The translations under genes were made by a program, and so were the position numbers. Below are positions 37,210-49,851 of a DNA stretch of 64,000 nt, one piece after another. How positions within the stretch are numbered: position 1 is the first letter of the stretch; every line of letters begins with the position of its first letter. The notes below the pieces were generated by a model. It had not been told where the DNA came from and did no database searches. It worked only from the letters and a program-made list of their open reading frames with translations. This DNA is from Lasiosphaeria ovina (taxonomy: Eukaryota > Ascomycota > Sordariomycetes > Sordariales > Lasiosphaeriaceae), in contig JAULSN010000004.1 in assembly GCA_033439765.1 (NCBI GenBank), positions 4,040,001 through 4,104,000 of the forward strand, given 5' to 3'.

Positions 37210-38316
37210 ATGCCATCACCACCCACCAAGCAGAGGAAGATTGCCATTGTTGGCAGCCGCTCCGTCGGTTAGTAAACCCTCTTTCCTTTTTGTTCTCTTG
37301 TTCGTCCCTATTTCGTCTGCGTGTGTGTTTGCTTGTGTTACCAAGCCCAAGCTCTAGACAGCTGTGTCTGCTGTGGTCCAGACTGAATCGCTGGCCCCCT
37401 GTCTAGCTCTCCCTTATTCATCCCCCTCCCCCCCCCCCCTGACTTGATATATGTAACAAACACATTATATATATGCATATGTAACCCTACAATAGCGTGG
37501 TCTCGGTGCATATGTAGAGTAGCACTGATTACTGGCTGCCACTGACACTTGTTCTCTACAAACACAGGCAAATCCTCTCTTGCCGTCCGCTATGTCGACG
37601 GCCACTTCGTCGAGAGCTACTATCCCACCATCGAGAACACCTTTAGCAAGGAGATCCCGTACAAGGGGCAGGACTTCTCGACCGAGATTGTCGACACGGC
37701 GGGACAAGTACGTTACTAGTCCCCCTCTTTTCTTCTTGCTCTATTAGTGTTTTTCCATGACAGGGGGTGAAGAGATAGCAAAGCACATTGCTCGTCTTTC
37801 TGCCGTTTCTATACACGTCCCGCAGCAGGGCCTAGAACTAACACACTTTCTTTCCTTTTCTCCCAGGATGAGTATAGCATACTGAACTCGAAGCACTTCA
37901 TTGGCATACACGGGTACATGCTCGTGTACTCTGTGTCATCGTACCAGTCCTTTGAGATGATCCAAGTAATCCGGGATAAAATCTTAAACCACCTTGTCAG
38001 TTTTTTTTTTTTTTTTAGTTTCTTTTCAACCCCTGCCCCATTTCAACCCCCCCTAACCTCGTCGCCAAATTCTCAGGGAACCGACTCCATACCCATCTGC
38101 GTGGTCGGCAACAAGAGCGATCTCCGGCCCGAGCAGCGGCAGGTGACGGCCGAGGACGGCCAGCAGCTGTCCGAGGACCTCAAGTGCGCGTGGACCGAGG
38201 CCAGCGCGCGCTACAACGAGAACGTCGCCAAGGCCTTTGAGCTGCTCATTGGCGAGATCGAGAAGTCGCAGAACCCGTCCGAGTCGTCCGAGGCGGGCAA
38301 GTGCCACATGATGTGA
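37210..38316 (+). CDS. rhb1: Rheb small GTPase (TOR activator)
   Basis: Four exons (37210-37267, 37568-37707, 37867-37995, 38077-38316) give 188 residues. Rheb-specific text is visible. The P-loop reads GSRSVGKSSLAVRYVDGHFV, with Arg at the third residue of the loop instead of the Ras Gly. The effector region is SYYPTIENTFSKEI, and switch II is IVDTAGQDEYSILNSKHF. Then come GYMLVYSVSSYQSFE, VVGNKSDL and EASARYNENV. The C-terminus CHMM is a CaaX box for farnesylation. Rheb stimulates TORC1 at the vacuolar or endomembrane surface in response to nutrients. The first intron carries a 12-base C run and the third a 14-base T run. All junctions keep the frame. Confidence 0.95.
37428..37439 (+). repeat. 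Poly-C tract in the first Rheb intron
   Basis: Twelve C in the sense strand, mid-intron, following a shorter C5 run. Confidence 0.9.
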
Positions 38317-39420
38317 TGTGAAAAACACTGATGACTTAAGTACCTTGCTCTTTTGGGAGGACCCCCCACGAGGGGAGGGAAAGAAAGAGAGATACCATCA
38401 TGTTTTACGCGGCCGGATGTAACAGATATACGATGTATTCTCATCCATAATATCGTCTGGTAATTCTCCTTGACTCTCAGCGGGCTTTCTTCTATCAATT
38501 TTCAACCCTATTACCAATGGTTGATCAACCTCGCCTTGGCCTGACCAGAGTGAGAAGGAAGGAAGGAAGTAGTGTTTTCACTCCCCCCCTTCATAATGGC
38601 TTTTGTTTTTTTATTAATCTTGTTCCCGGGAGAAATGGAAAGATGTCAGTGAGGAGGTTGAAGGATGAAGCGGGAAGCGTGGGCTCAGATGAGCCCCTCA
38701 AGGTCAGGCCGTGTTCATATCCTTCCGGTCAGGAGCGATTTGGGTCTTGATGGAGTTTTTTTGTCCCGTTTCCATTTTCTTCCCGCTATTCTCCTTTTCC
38801 ACCCTGACTTACTCTTACTCTCTTACCCCCCCACCCCTTTTTCGCTTTTTCTCAACTTCAAACTCACCAGTCTCCCGCATTTGTGGCTTTTTTCCATCTT
38901 TTCCTAGCGAACTACGTCGTCACTTTTCACTTTGACCAAATAGCTCGGATCGAGTTTTATGTATTCCCTCACCTCTCTGGACTCTTTGTCATGATTGTTT
39001 GTAAAGAGGCTCGAACTCGGAAGTGGCGAGCGGGGATGGATGAGTTAAATCCAGAGCTCATATTTTTCTCACTGCATGTTCGGTATTTTTGTCCGTGTTT
39101 CCCTACCTTTTCCAGTGTGGATCCATGATGTACATGTACTATGAAATTTTCTCTGAAAGAAAGACTTCGCCTCCGCGAAATGTCGTCTCTCCCGTTTGTT
39201 GAATATCACGGCAGTTTAAGGACATCTAGAGAAGAGTCACAGATGGTAATGAATAGACCTTGGCAGCAATAGAGTGGACATTTCCGGTGTCACAGCGACC
39301 GATTGCCCGCCATTTGTCTATACTTTCAGGTAATGCTATCACTCAGACTCCAAATGTCCATGGTCTAGCAACGGTCGCTACGGCATGCCATCTCTTTCCG
39401 AGCCCGAACAACAATCCGTA
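38317..39420. other. Convergent intergenic region, Rheb and SerRS
   Basis: About 1.1 kb, T-rich between 38580 and 38960, without a credible gene. It holds both 3' UTRs. Confidence 0.45.
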
Positions 39421-42230
39421 TCAACGAACAGGGATATCCTTGGTCACCTCCTTTTTAGGGGCCTGCGGAAAGGGGATGAATTCGGGGGCCCCAGGAAGGT
39501 ACTGTGTTTGTTAGCTCGAGAGTCGCAAAGCTTGGGGGCGACGTAGTAGATAGGTTCTCCAGACTTACCTTCCGCAGCGGCTCCGGAACGTTAAGTCCCT
39601 TTTGAAGAATTAATACAAAGTTGGCTCAGGAAGAGTTCAGATCATCTTACCTCTTCCGTCTGGAAATTCTCCAGGATGGCACAGAGTGTTCGTGTCGTGG
39701 CGGTGAGGGTGGAGTTGAGGGCGTGGACATATGTCTTCTTCACATCTGTCTGCTTTCTCACGCCGTATCTGATATCGAGATCTCGGCTCTGGTAATCAGT
39801 GCAGTTGCTATCGATAGGTCAGCACCGTGCCACGCAATCGTAGATGATACGCAGCATCAACTCATCAGGAGAAACTTACGAGCAGCTCACGAGTTCCTAA
39901 GCGCAGCAAATTTGTTAGCGCAGTTCATTTAAACAGCCATCTCGCAATGTACCTTGAATTCTCCTTGGTGCTATAGTCACAAATTAGCCTCAAATACTCA
40001 AGAGTGTTGGCAGGGACAACATACCGGGAACCAAGCCTCGAGATCAAGCTTCTTGGCAGCTACGTGTTGTTAGCATTCGAGGTCTATGTATCGCCCGCAA
40101 CTGTTTACATGCCTGCGTTATCTATTCTAGAGTCAGTTTCATATCCAGAAAGAACTTACCAAGACAAAGAGGTGGGAACACTTACTGAGAGCTCCCGAGA
40201 CGATGGCAACCACGCGGAAGGGGATATTGAGGGACTTGTAAAAGTCTTCCGAGGTTGAGATCATCTTCTCAAACATCTCCCAGGACCTGAACACTTCAGT
40301 CAGTCTATGTCTGGCTAATGACCAACTCCTGTAACTCACTTCTCGGGTTCGGTGAGGCAGAATTGCTCGACCTAGGTAATCCGTCAGCATTGGCAATATT
40401 GCAGATATATATTGGGCGAGACTAACCTTGGTGAATTCGTGGACGCGGAAAATGCCCCATACATCTCTCCCGTGCTGTGCAAAAGTCAGTCCGGGGAGCC
40501 AATAGGTGGTTATGTGCTACAAGAACATACCGCTCCAGCCTCCTTACGGAAGCATGTTGAGTATCCAGCATACCTAAGTCATGTTTAGCTCGTATTCGTG
40601 GGAGGGGAGCCATATCACGTACTTAAGGGGCAAGTCGCGAGGCTGAAGCCACTCGTCGCTGTGGAAGGCGCTAATTGGTTGTTCGGAGGTCTTGTTTTGT
40701 CAGCATCTCTCGAAAGGTCTCCGTATAACAGGGCGCATATGAAATAGACTGGGTCGATCTCGCTTACCGCAATAAGATATTTGTCCGCCTGGTCTCCAGT
40801 GACCTTGTACAGCTCCTCATCGAATCTTGGCAGGATATTAGAATGGCGGTTCTATAACGGCGTGCCGCCAACAACAGCCCGGAAACAAAACCCGGCTGCG
40901 CTGCGAGGGCTTGGTTTTGAGATAGGGGAAATACTTACTGGGAGAGCTGGGCGGTCTTCGCCATTTGCTCTCTAAGCATGAGCTGTGGCGTCTGGAGTGG
41001 TATGTATTCTCTCTGAGACAGGAACTCGAGGCCGTAGTTGATCAAAGCCCTGAAAGCATGTTAACAAAGCGAAAAGGGGGAATATGGTCGGGCTGGCTGC
41101 TTACTGGTTAAGAAACACGCCCCAGCCGCGCAGGAAATATCCTCGGTGACCCACCACCTTGACGCCTCTCTCCGGATCGTAGCCCTCCAGTCTAGCGAGC
41201 ACCTCATGATCTGTCACGACAAATATTAGTCACGAAATTTGCCGACCTAAGAGGTGACAAGACAAAACGGTGCAGCAACTTACGAGAAAGGACGTTTTTC
41301 TTCTCAAACGCGACGCCCTTAGGGGCCCAGGTCCGCTCGACGGTGTTGTTGTCCTACCGTCTGTCAGAATTGCAAGTCACAGACTGGTTTGGGGATATGG
41401 CTACTACTGACCTCATTGTTTGAGACAGGAACCGAGGCGTGGACGAGATTGCCGATAGTCTTAACCTTGACCTGTTGTCTGTGTTAGCCATTGCTATACT
41501 TACTCGACTATCCTGACGCGGAGTCAGCGACTTGCCTTCAGAAGGGCCTCCTTCTCAAGAGCTAAGGCAAGAAGGTCCTTCTTCTCCTTCTCCAGATCGG
41601 CTGCGCAAAGAATCAATAATCGTGTCCTATCAAACTTTGCATCGTGTAGTCTTCCCACCTTTTCGTTTCAAGAGATCCGTGACGTCCTCCTTGGCCTGTA
41701 CGACAACCACAAGTTAGAATAAAAAACCCCGTTGTAACTGATGTGCCCAGTGGGATTGTCATGCCTTCTTCTTGGGGCCGATTTGCTTCTGGACCTCGTT
41801 GATTCTAGCATTGAGCTGGGTGGCCGAGTACGCAGCTGCAGAGAAGCAGTAAGTCGTTAGAGATCGGTTGCCTTTTGGGGTTTCCGGCTGCTAAGATAGC
41901 TGGGGAAGCAACTCACTCCTGCGGTGGTCCTCGAACATGGCAATGACTTCGTCGACAACTTCGACAGGGGCGAAGCGCTTCCGCTGGCTCTCCCTGATCG
42001 CTTCAGGGTTGCCGCCGCGCTCGGCAACTGTGAGGCGGTCTACATTAGCAAAACCGATCGATGAGTGCGGCCATGAATAAATCCCCCAATATGCTGTGTC
42101 GACTCTCCAGTTGAGATGCCCAATTCCTCGGCTGCACTCAACACAACCAGCTAACAGAGCCAGGGGCGGCGGGGTACGGGGAGGGGAGGGATTGCAGGGG
42201 CTGCGTACTGAAATCGTTCACGTCGAGCAT
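39421..42230 (-). CDS. SES1: Cytosolic seryl-tRNA synthetase
   Basis: A class II aminoacyl-tRNA synthetase cut into at least a dozen short exons, the most intron-dense gene of the window. The N-terminal start MLDVNDF leads into the coiled-coil arm ([58 protein letters not shown]). The catalytic domain follows: [35 protein letters not shown], motif 2 [20 protein letters not shown] and motif 3 region [25 protein letters not shown] text, ending [18 protein letters not shown] and the Lys/Pro tail. It charges tRNA-Ser. Two introns seem to use GC donors (positions 41764 and 41535); each is needed to avoid a stop or a frame error. The tail [15 protein letters not shown] is the usual eukaryotic extension. 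Confidence 0.92.
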
Positions 42231-42920
42231 TTTGGCGGATTCGTTGGTCGCGTCGCCTATTTATTTCTGAATAGATGCTTCTTTCGTAGTTTTGGGGTAG
42301 CCGACTAAAGTGGGGGGTCTTCCTGAGGAAGATGGAGGTTAAAGTGTGTTGACGATAACGTGTCGCAAAACTCCCAGATGGCGGGGCAGAATATTTCACA
42401 CACCCAAGCGACACATAGAGGGGAAGGTGGGGTTTGAGATTCAGCCAAGCTGCCCGCAGTTTCCCCCCGATTACGCGCCCAAGCCCCATACGCCCCGTTA
42501 TGCCGATAGGACCAACTTGTGACTCAACCCCGGTGTTGGGGGAGTCATCCGGTCCCAACGGGCTTAGCGGCTTGGCATTAGCTGCCGTCTTGGCAGGTCT
42601 TGGCGTTCGTGTGTTCAAATTCAACGTCAACCCAAGCCAGCCAGAAACGACAATCAACATTTTGATAACAAAAATAATTCATCTGGTGCGCTTCCGTCTT
42701 CACCACTCAGCGCTTTGGCTGGGTAAGTACTGGCTCGACACGATTCAATGGAGATGTGAGAGAGGGTGCAGCAGTATATTTACAAACGTTTTCGGAAAGA
42801 AACGTCCTCTGGCTACAGAATCAGGTTGACTAATTACGCTCCGCAACACCCACCATCCTCGTATCATCTTGAAGAGCGCTTTTCGTTACTTCGTTCCCTT
42901 CCCTTCCCTGGCTTGCATCG
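42231..42920. other. SerRS promoter and 3' flank of the Zn2Cys6 gene
   Basis: About 690 bases; a 131-codon plus frame (42434-42829) is unsupported. Probable regulatory DNA for SerRS. Confidence 0.45.
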
Positions 42921-45248
42921 CTAGCAGAGAAATTCGAAAATAGCCTGTGGCACGGAATTCCCAGCCGTGACCAGCGGCACCGAGACCCGTTTCCCCACAG
43001 CATCCTGCATCTTCCTTATGTGTTCCATTAGCTCCAGCACCTTTTCCCCATTTCTGGCTCTCCTCTGCCGGGATCCGCTCTTCGTGTTCCTTTCCCTCTC
43101 GGCTTCATTCTCGCCGTTGATGACGTGTGACATAAATATGCGCAGCCAGTCAGCTCGCACGTCGTCGACCGTCTCTATCCCCGCCACAAAGAGCGGCAGC
43201 GGCCACAACGTTGTCGCCAGTTCCCGATAGCCATTCTGCTGGTGGCCGTGGGCCTTACGCAGCAACAGGCCAATCTGCAGAATTGACTCGACAGCCTCGG
43301 TGGACGCGTCGTCAGTGCGCACCTCGGATCGGGAAGCCCTCGACCACACAATCCTGGCCGTCAATACCACGCCGTACACCATGAGCCAATGCAGGCTGAC
43401 ACGGCTGAGCTTTCCCCCTGACTGAGAGGCCATCATGTTGCCGCTATCGCCCGAATTTGACGGCGACCTGCTATCTTGCTCGGACTGGTCTGGAACATAG
43501 AGTCGGGGTATCGGCACTTGGCGAAGAATGTTGGCAGTCGGATTCATGGCCGCGGCGAGCTCAAATTCGGCCTCAGCCCTCTGGATGCCGTTATCGATGG
43601 CGCGGTGCTCGGACGCAGCAAGCTCGCTCCAACGAGCGGGATCCTGTGCCGTGGACCGGTTCCGCTGAAGTGAGCGGAAACGCACCATGTCTGAGAGCAG
43701 ACAAAACGTTTCGTGCAGGCGCAACGTTGCGGGTATCATCTGGGCGTCCTCGGCCAGTAGCTCTTGGGGGTAGTCGTGGCCAAACATGTCCATCCGGAAG
43801 CTGTGCGACTTCTCGAGAATGACGTGGTAGTCAGTCCTGTCCCTCACTACGTCAAGGAGCGTGGCGAAGCGCGGGATGATGGGGTTAAACATGCTAATTC
43901 GGATCTGGAGATAGCAGGACCACAGCAGGAGTTTGCTCGCAAATGCCGACAGCTTGAGGTCTCCCGGATGACTGGCGAGCCACCTTGTGAGGCGCTGTAG
44001 TCTGTTATCAACTGCCTCGAGGTTCTGGTCCGCTATGTCGTAGCGGTTGAGGAAGAGAGCAGTGCAGATGATTATCTCGGCCGCATTCATCACGGGCGGC
44101 AGGTTGTTCAATACCAGCGTGGGGTTAGGGATGGCCTGCAGCTTCTCAAACTGCTTGGAAGATTGAGAGTAGCAGGCGAGAACACTAGGGTCGATTGGCG
44201 ACCCCTCAGGAAGAGTTGCTCTGGCAGCCCAAGCCAGCGCGGCGATTCGCATCGGGCAGACGCAAGGGTGCTTTTGTCCGTAATCGAGCACAAACCGGGC
44301 GAATGACCATTTGCTGTCGTGCTCGGTAGTGAAATCTTCCAACATGTGGCTTACAGGACTGAAAATTTCAGTTGCACGCAGGATTTTCTGAGCAGCGCTC
44401 CCTCGAGAAGCTTCGTCTGCGGGAGCCGTCTTCTTTGCACGCTTGCGCCGCCTCGGGACCCATTCCTTGGTCCCGTCTCGGTTTTGGCTGTTGGACGAGA
44501 CAGATCCCTCGCTGTCGGAAATCGGATTGCTCTGCTGCGAGACAGGCGTGCCTGGCGCGAGAGGGTCAAATGACGTGGGATGAATATGCACGGGAGCTAC
44601 GGTCATGTCCATGCGGCCATTGAAGTCGTGCCCCGCCATGTTGGCGTCGAGTGGGAAGTCAAAGCCTCCCCACATTACGTTGAATTGGAGAGCGTCGAGA
44701 TCCTGGATTCCCGGACCGCAGGTTGCCGGGCTGAGCTGCTCGAGATTCGGCGCCTCAGAGGTGAAGGCCGGCGCTTGCGCGGCCATTGAGAAAGCAGGGT
44801 ACTGCTGCTGTTGCTGCTGGAAGTTGACATTGAAGCTCTCCGAGCGGCTGTCGAAGGTGGTCATGAGCGATGAGGGCGCAGCCGCGGGCTGCGACTGAGC
44901 AGCGGGCGCCTGCTCCCGAACTCGTTTCGGCTGGGTTTGTTTTGAAGAAACGACCTTCTGGCCGGTGGGCGTTGAGACGCGGATTCGAAGGTTTGTGTCA
45001 AACGAGCTGTGGCAGGTGATGTTCATGCGCGAGCAATTCGGACACGGATTGCCGCCATGGCAGCGCACTTTCCGCTTGCGACATGTCAGGCAACCTTTTG
45101 AAGCAGCTTGGTCAGCTCATTATTGATCACATCTTGTTGTCATCTCACGCCTTTTCGAAGCCCAATTGGGAATATTTGAGGCAGGAGGAGTAGGTAATAA
45201 CAGCGGACATAACTTACCGTGAAAGGTGCGCTTCAATGGCTCGGCCAT
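42921..45248 (-). CDS. Zn2Cys6 transcription factor
   Basis: A short first exon from 45248 (MAEPLKRTFHG across a GTAAGT intron) joins the long exon to give about 735 residues. The DNA-binding cluster CLTCRKRKVRCHGGNPCP then NCSRMNITC has the spacing Cx2Cx6Cx5Cx2Cx6C, the binuclear zinc cluster of fungal regulators. A Gln/Ala-rich region (poly-Q near residue 90, from a CTG/CAG-type run at 44802-44820) and a Lys/Arg stretch (WVPRRRKRAKK) follow. The middle to C-terminal region is helical, with WFASHPGDLKLSAFASK-like text typical of the fungal-specific transcription factor domain 2 (DUF3468) type. Targets cannot be inferred; its neighbours are housekeeping genes. The last residues are NSVPQAIFEFLC. 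Confidence 0.9.
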
Positions 45249-46250
45249 CTCTCAGATCCAGGAACAAACGCAGGCGCATGTACTGTGTGTAAGTGCAATA
45301 AGCAGCAACAAGGTTGACGGCAGATGGAAGTCTTGGCGCTGGTGACGAGTCTTGGCAGGGCCTTGGTCGTGGGGAAGCCATGCATTTAACGCGGATCGTC
45401 GACTTATACCCGTCGGTAAAGCCGGCGAGGCATCAAAGCTCTCGCAGCACGCACCAGCCAGCGACGCGACAGGGCATGCACGGCCGGCATCCATGATAGA
45501 TAGCCCGTCGAGCCCTATGATGACAGTCTGCAGTGCCGGGCCATAGTTCACCAGCCGACGGGGGTAGGCAGGGGAGGGGAGGGGGGTGTTGGCAGGCCGC
45601 TCTCCGACGACTTGAGGCGGGCCCAACAAACGGCGATTAACTCAGCAACCACATACCTGAGTCGCACATGGCAAGCGAGCTCAGAAGAACCACCATTCTG
45701 GGCCGCCGCCTGGAACTGGGACGTGGACAGACAACCGTAAGGCGCATGGGCATGGGCATGAGCATGGGCATGCGCAAGAAAAGGGAACCTACACTAGCAC
45801 CATTTTACCCCTGTCCCCTGCCCCCCTGTCCTGTCCTATCCTGTCCTGTCCTGTCGCCTGTCTCCTGTCCTGTCCCCTGTTCCGTGTGCGCGCATCGAGC
45901 TCGAGCTTCTTCTTTTAGTGCCGTGCAAGAAACACACCCTTCCGTCGGCTCATCCTTTCCAGAATCCGCCCGTCCCGGCAAGGGGGGTCGGGGCGGGCCC
46001 CATTTGCTGCGTAGACTAATCATGTGGGCGCTCTTTGGTGGTGAGAGGGGGGTTTGGGTAGGTTGGCCTTTTGGGAATTTGGGCAAATCCTGATCTGCGG
46101 GGTCGTCAGCCAACCGATGACCGCAGACAACCACTCACAAGCAACCACCCCACCCTCATCCTTTTTGGCTTTCTTTGCTTCTCTGCCTCTTCCATCTTAA
46201 GTCTCTCCTGCGGTCTCTTCTCCCTCCTCCCTCCCCCCAGGGAGGCTAGC

Positions 46251-46295
46251 GGAAGACGGAAGACGGAAGACGGAAGACGGAAGACGGAAGACGGA
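46251..46295. repeat. Heptanucleotide tandem repeat, (GGAAGAC)x6
   Basis: Six consecutive GGAAGAC copies with a partial copy after them, about 1 kb upstream of the Zn2Cys6 gene start. Confidence 0.95.
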
Positions 46296-48414
46296 AAGCG
46301 ACCTCGTTTAAACCGGTCGTGAGTCCCTCCGCACGGCCGTGACTGGCCGGATGCGCGTCTATACTTTTCTATCTATTTATGTGTGCTGATGCCACAAAAG
46401 TTCCAAATACTTTCCAGGTAGCCAGCAAGATGCCTACAACACAAGGTACATACCTGGTAGCTTACCTACCTAGACATGGAGCCGTTTATACGAACGGGCC
46501 CATTTCAGAGGTCCGCGGCAGAGATATGCAACCCCCCCCCCATTGTAATATTTCTCAAATTCGCTGAGCTAGTTTTTAGATGCATGCAAGTTGACGCGGC
46601 AGACTTGTTTCTGTTGCTATTGCCGTTGTGTTGTTGCTCTGCGCAGTATTGCTCGCAACCAAGCTTCTCATCAGCAGAGTCCGGAAGGGAGGAGCCGCGC
46701 AGTTCATTTAGGTAATATCATTTGTTAACGTTACTCGGGGAAAACAGGAATGAGATATGACTTGACTTGACTTCTCTTCACCAATGACAAATGACCAATG
46801 GCCAATTACCCCCCATTCTCTCTCACTCTCTAAAAGACACCCTTGCAACTTACTCCCCTTGCCCTCGGATCATCCTCGGTACGTGCATGCCTACTGCTAC
46901 TCTGCATTCCAGAAACACGAACGGAGCAAAGCAAAAGATAATTCCGGGCCTTGCTTGCGCAACTACCTTACCTTGCCAGCCCATCTCCCATCCCCGAACA
47001 CGAGGAAAAATTCCACGTACTATGTAGCATATCATGTCATTTCCTGTATTGGTCAGACCTTTATTCATCAACTACAAGCAGGTTTGAGGCAGGGACCTTT
47101 TTATTTTAGTGTCTAGCCTTTGCTTTGTTGCTTTCTCTCTTGCATACCGTACAATACCTACCCTACAATCCTCCCCCGGTTCCTCTCCCCCCCTCCGTGT
47201 TCTCCGCCCGCCCCCTGCCAGCTTTAGTGGAGGGAAATTTAAGCCGGGGATCAAATGCCCAGATCTGTCGAAATGTTCCCCCTGGGCCCCCGGGGCAGTG
47301 GTTAAGCCCCGTCCTTCCCGATGGGGTGTGTGGCGTGTTGTTTACTAATCAGCAAAAAAAGGAGCCCCCCAAACTCAATTACCAACTTCACCTACGGATA
47401 CTATATAGTTTATTTCTATTTTAAACCACAACGTCACTTAGCGGGGCAGAGTCGTTTCAAAACCACTTCCCCAATCATCTTTAATCCGAAAACGGTCTTT
47501 AGGTAATACGTGTATTTTCTTCCCAACACACAGGTTTATCCTACCTACCCAACCCTACTCGTGCCTCCTTTTCGTCCTTGTCTTGTTCCCCCACCCAGCT
47601 TGTTTGTCAAGGTATTTGTAGTTTCCATCCCGAATTTAAGCTTAAAAAGTTAAAAGCAGTTTGAGACACCGAAAAGGCTTTGCCGTCGTGCTAATAATCA
47701 AGGAAAAAGAACTTGGCTTAACCGACACTTGCTCGCATTCTGCGCCTCGACAAGCTGACGGTTGATGACTGTTGCAGCAAGCGATATAACCATGCGAATG
47801 ACAAGCAACAAAAACAAAAGTGTCTTCAGTCAGGATATTGGAGCTGACGACGACAATGCCTTCCCCTACATAACACGAGCCAAATCTCTCCGTGCAGACA
47901 CACGGGATCGCCGTGGGCAACGGTAGTACAGCATGGCGCTGCAACTAGAAGGGGAAGGTCATGTGTCTAAGTCAGCATATTGTCCGTGGTGCCCTTGTCT
48001 GTACATAGGCTCCGCATGGGAGAAGGATACAGTATTTCTCCCAGAACAGGGCCAACAGGGTTCGGCCGCCGCCATGGTGGCAATTATACGGGGCCGCCAC
48101 CATCTATACCCATTCAACAACACTTGCTGTATGTGGGCTGTGTAGTATAAGATGGCCGTTGCTACAATAGAGCAAATCCCTTCCTAGTTCCAACCTAGTT
48201 TCCACGACGGGGTGACTATGCACGACTGGCGGTCAGTTTGACTTGATAGCGGCGAGACCAATAGCGTCAAGTAAACCACGCCTGTGTGGTTGGCTGGCTC
48301 GTTTTCACGCCTTGGTTTCCCCGGCCCATTCATGTTGATAATGGTCGGTTCAAATTCAAGAGTCGAAATTCATAAAGGCGGTGCCCTTTCACCTTTCAGT
48401 TTCACCATGTGGCT

Positions 48415-48449
48415 CACACAATGGCCACACAATGGCCACACAATGGCCA
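48415..48449. repeat. 11-bp tandem repeat, three copies
   Basis: Three copies of ACACAATGGCC in direct succession in non-coding DNA. Confidence 0.93.
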
Positions 48450-49686
48450 GCTTGGCCAGGCCATATGAATCTCCTGAAGTCATATTTAAATGATGCTCAT
48501 GATATAATCAGTATGTAGTTGTCATGTCAGGGGACATAGAACCCATGAGCGTCGCCAAGGTGGGCCAGTGCAATTCCAGCCAGGATTGACGGTGTCAAGT
48601 CTGTTAGACTTGGCATGCAGATTTGATTTTGAGCCGCAAGTAGAAGAGTCTATCTCCACCCGACACAACGGCTATTGCCACCACTTGGCGGCACAGCTGC
48701 AGTCAGACATTCAAGTCAAACGCGAGGACGTGGCGGCGCTGTAGACCGAGGGCACTCACTCTCGAGTGTTCAGCCTGCTCAGACTTGATTCTCGAAACCG
48801 TCACCACTTCCTTCATCAATGACTTGGGGGAAGCGGTGTGCAACCTTCGGCGCCAAAGAGACGGCAGACTAGCATGGAGACACCATCTGGTAGAGTATGC
48901 GCCAAAATGGGGCTGGGTCTGGGTGATCTTCGGAGGCAGTTATGATTCTGTCCTCACTCGAGGTGCATACGTAGGCAGTAGTATAGCGGTAGCGTCTCAA
49001 TAAAGCCATTGCAAGGTCCGGCGCTCACGGCGTACGTGGGGAATCAAGATCCGCATCCGGGAAGGCTTCGGTGAGTCGGGATTCGGCGTGTGTGATGGCA
49101 CTGGCAGCTCATCCGATCCGATTCACTGACTTGGCCAGATCTTACTTTGGAATAAGCTCGAGGGGGGTAATAGCCCCGTAAGGCCGGGCTGACGAAAGAA
49201 TATGGAATGCGGAACGCCCCATATCCGACGCATCGGGATCCTCACAGGCATGTCGCGGACCGTGATCTGTTTCCGGGTATAGTGCCCGAGCTCGCTTGCC
49301 CAGGACGCGGCACAACGTGGCACCTCGATTATTGATATCCATCATGGGGTCGCTTCAGCGCAACCGGGCGTCAGGTATCTTTTTTTCTTCTTTTTTTTTC
49401 TATTGTTCTTTTGTTCTCTTCTTCTTCTCTCCTCCTTTGGAGGGTGGGTGGCGCTGCTCCGCCTTAGCGCGGCGGGATGGGGTCCACCAAAAAGTGACGT
49501 GCACTTGGACGAGACTCTGGTCCGGTGTGCAAGAGGAAAAAAAGAAATAAAAACGAAAGCGTCGAGGGTGGTCGGCGCGCTGCAAAGGTGTGCGGGAATA
49601 ACGAGCAAAAGCAGAGGCGTAGAACTTTCGGTCAAACTAGCAGCTGATATGCTCGCCATGACAACCCAAATGGGCAATGGAAGCGA

Positions 49687-49851
49687 CTACTCATCAGTAA
49701 TCGGGATAAAGTCCCAAAACCACCCTGCAAAGTAAAGCGCGGCGCCAGCGACCGTGGCCATGGTGACGGGAGTGAGATAAGGCAGCAGCAAAATCATGGC
49801 CAATGAGAGAAATGGGGGTAGAAGGCCGGGAACTACGGTAGGCCCGGACAT
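49687..49851 (-). CDS. Possible small two-span membrane protein
   Basis: A 54-codon frame starting ATG at 49851 reads MSGPTVVPGLLPPFLSLAMI, then LLLPYLTPVTMATVAGAALY, then FAGWFWDFIPITDE. Two hydrophobic stretches joined by a Pro/Thr turn and an acidic C-terminus look like a real micro-membrane protein, not random GC-rich translation. I recognise no family, see no intron, and there is no neighbouring gene within 1.2 kb. It may be a chance frame. Confidence 0.3.
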   Translation of the reverse strand: MSGPTVVPGLLPPFLSLAMILLLPYLTPVTMATVAGAALYFAGWFWDFIPITDE

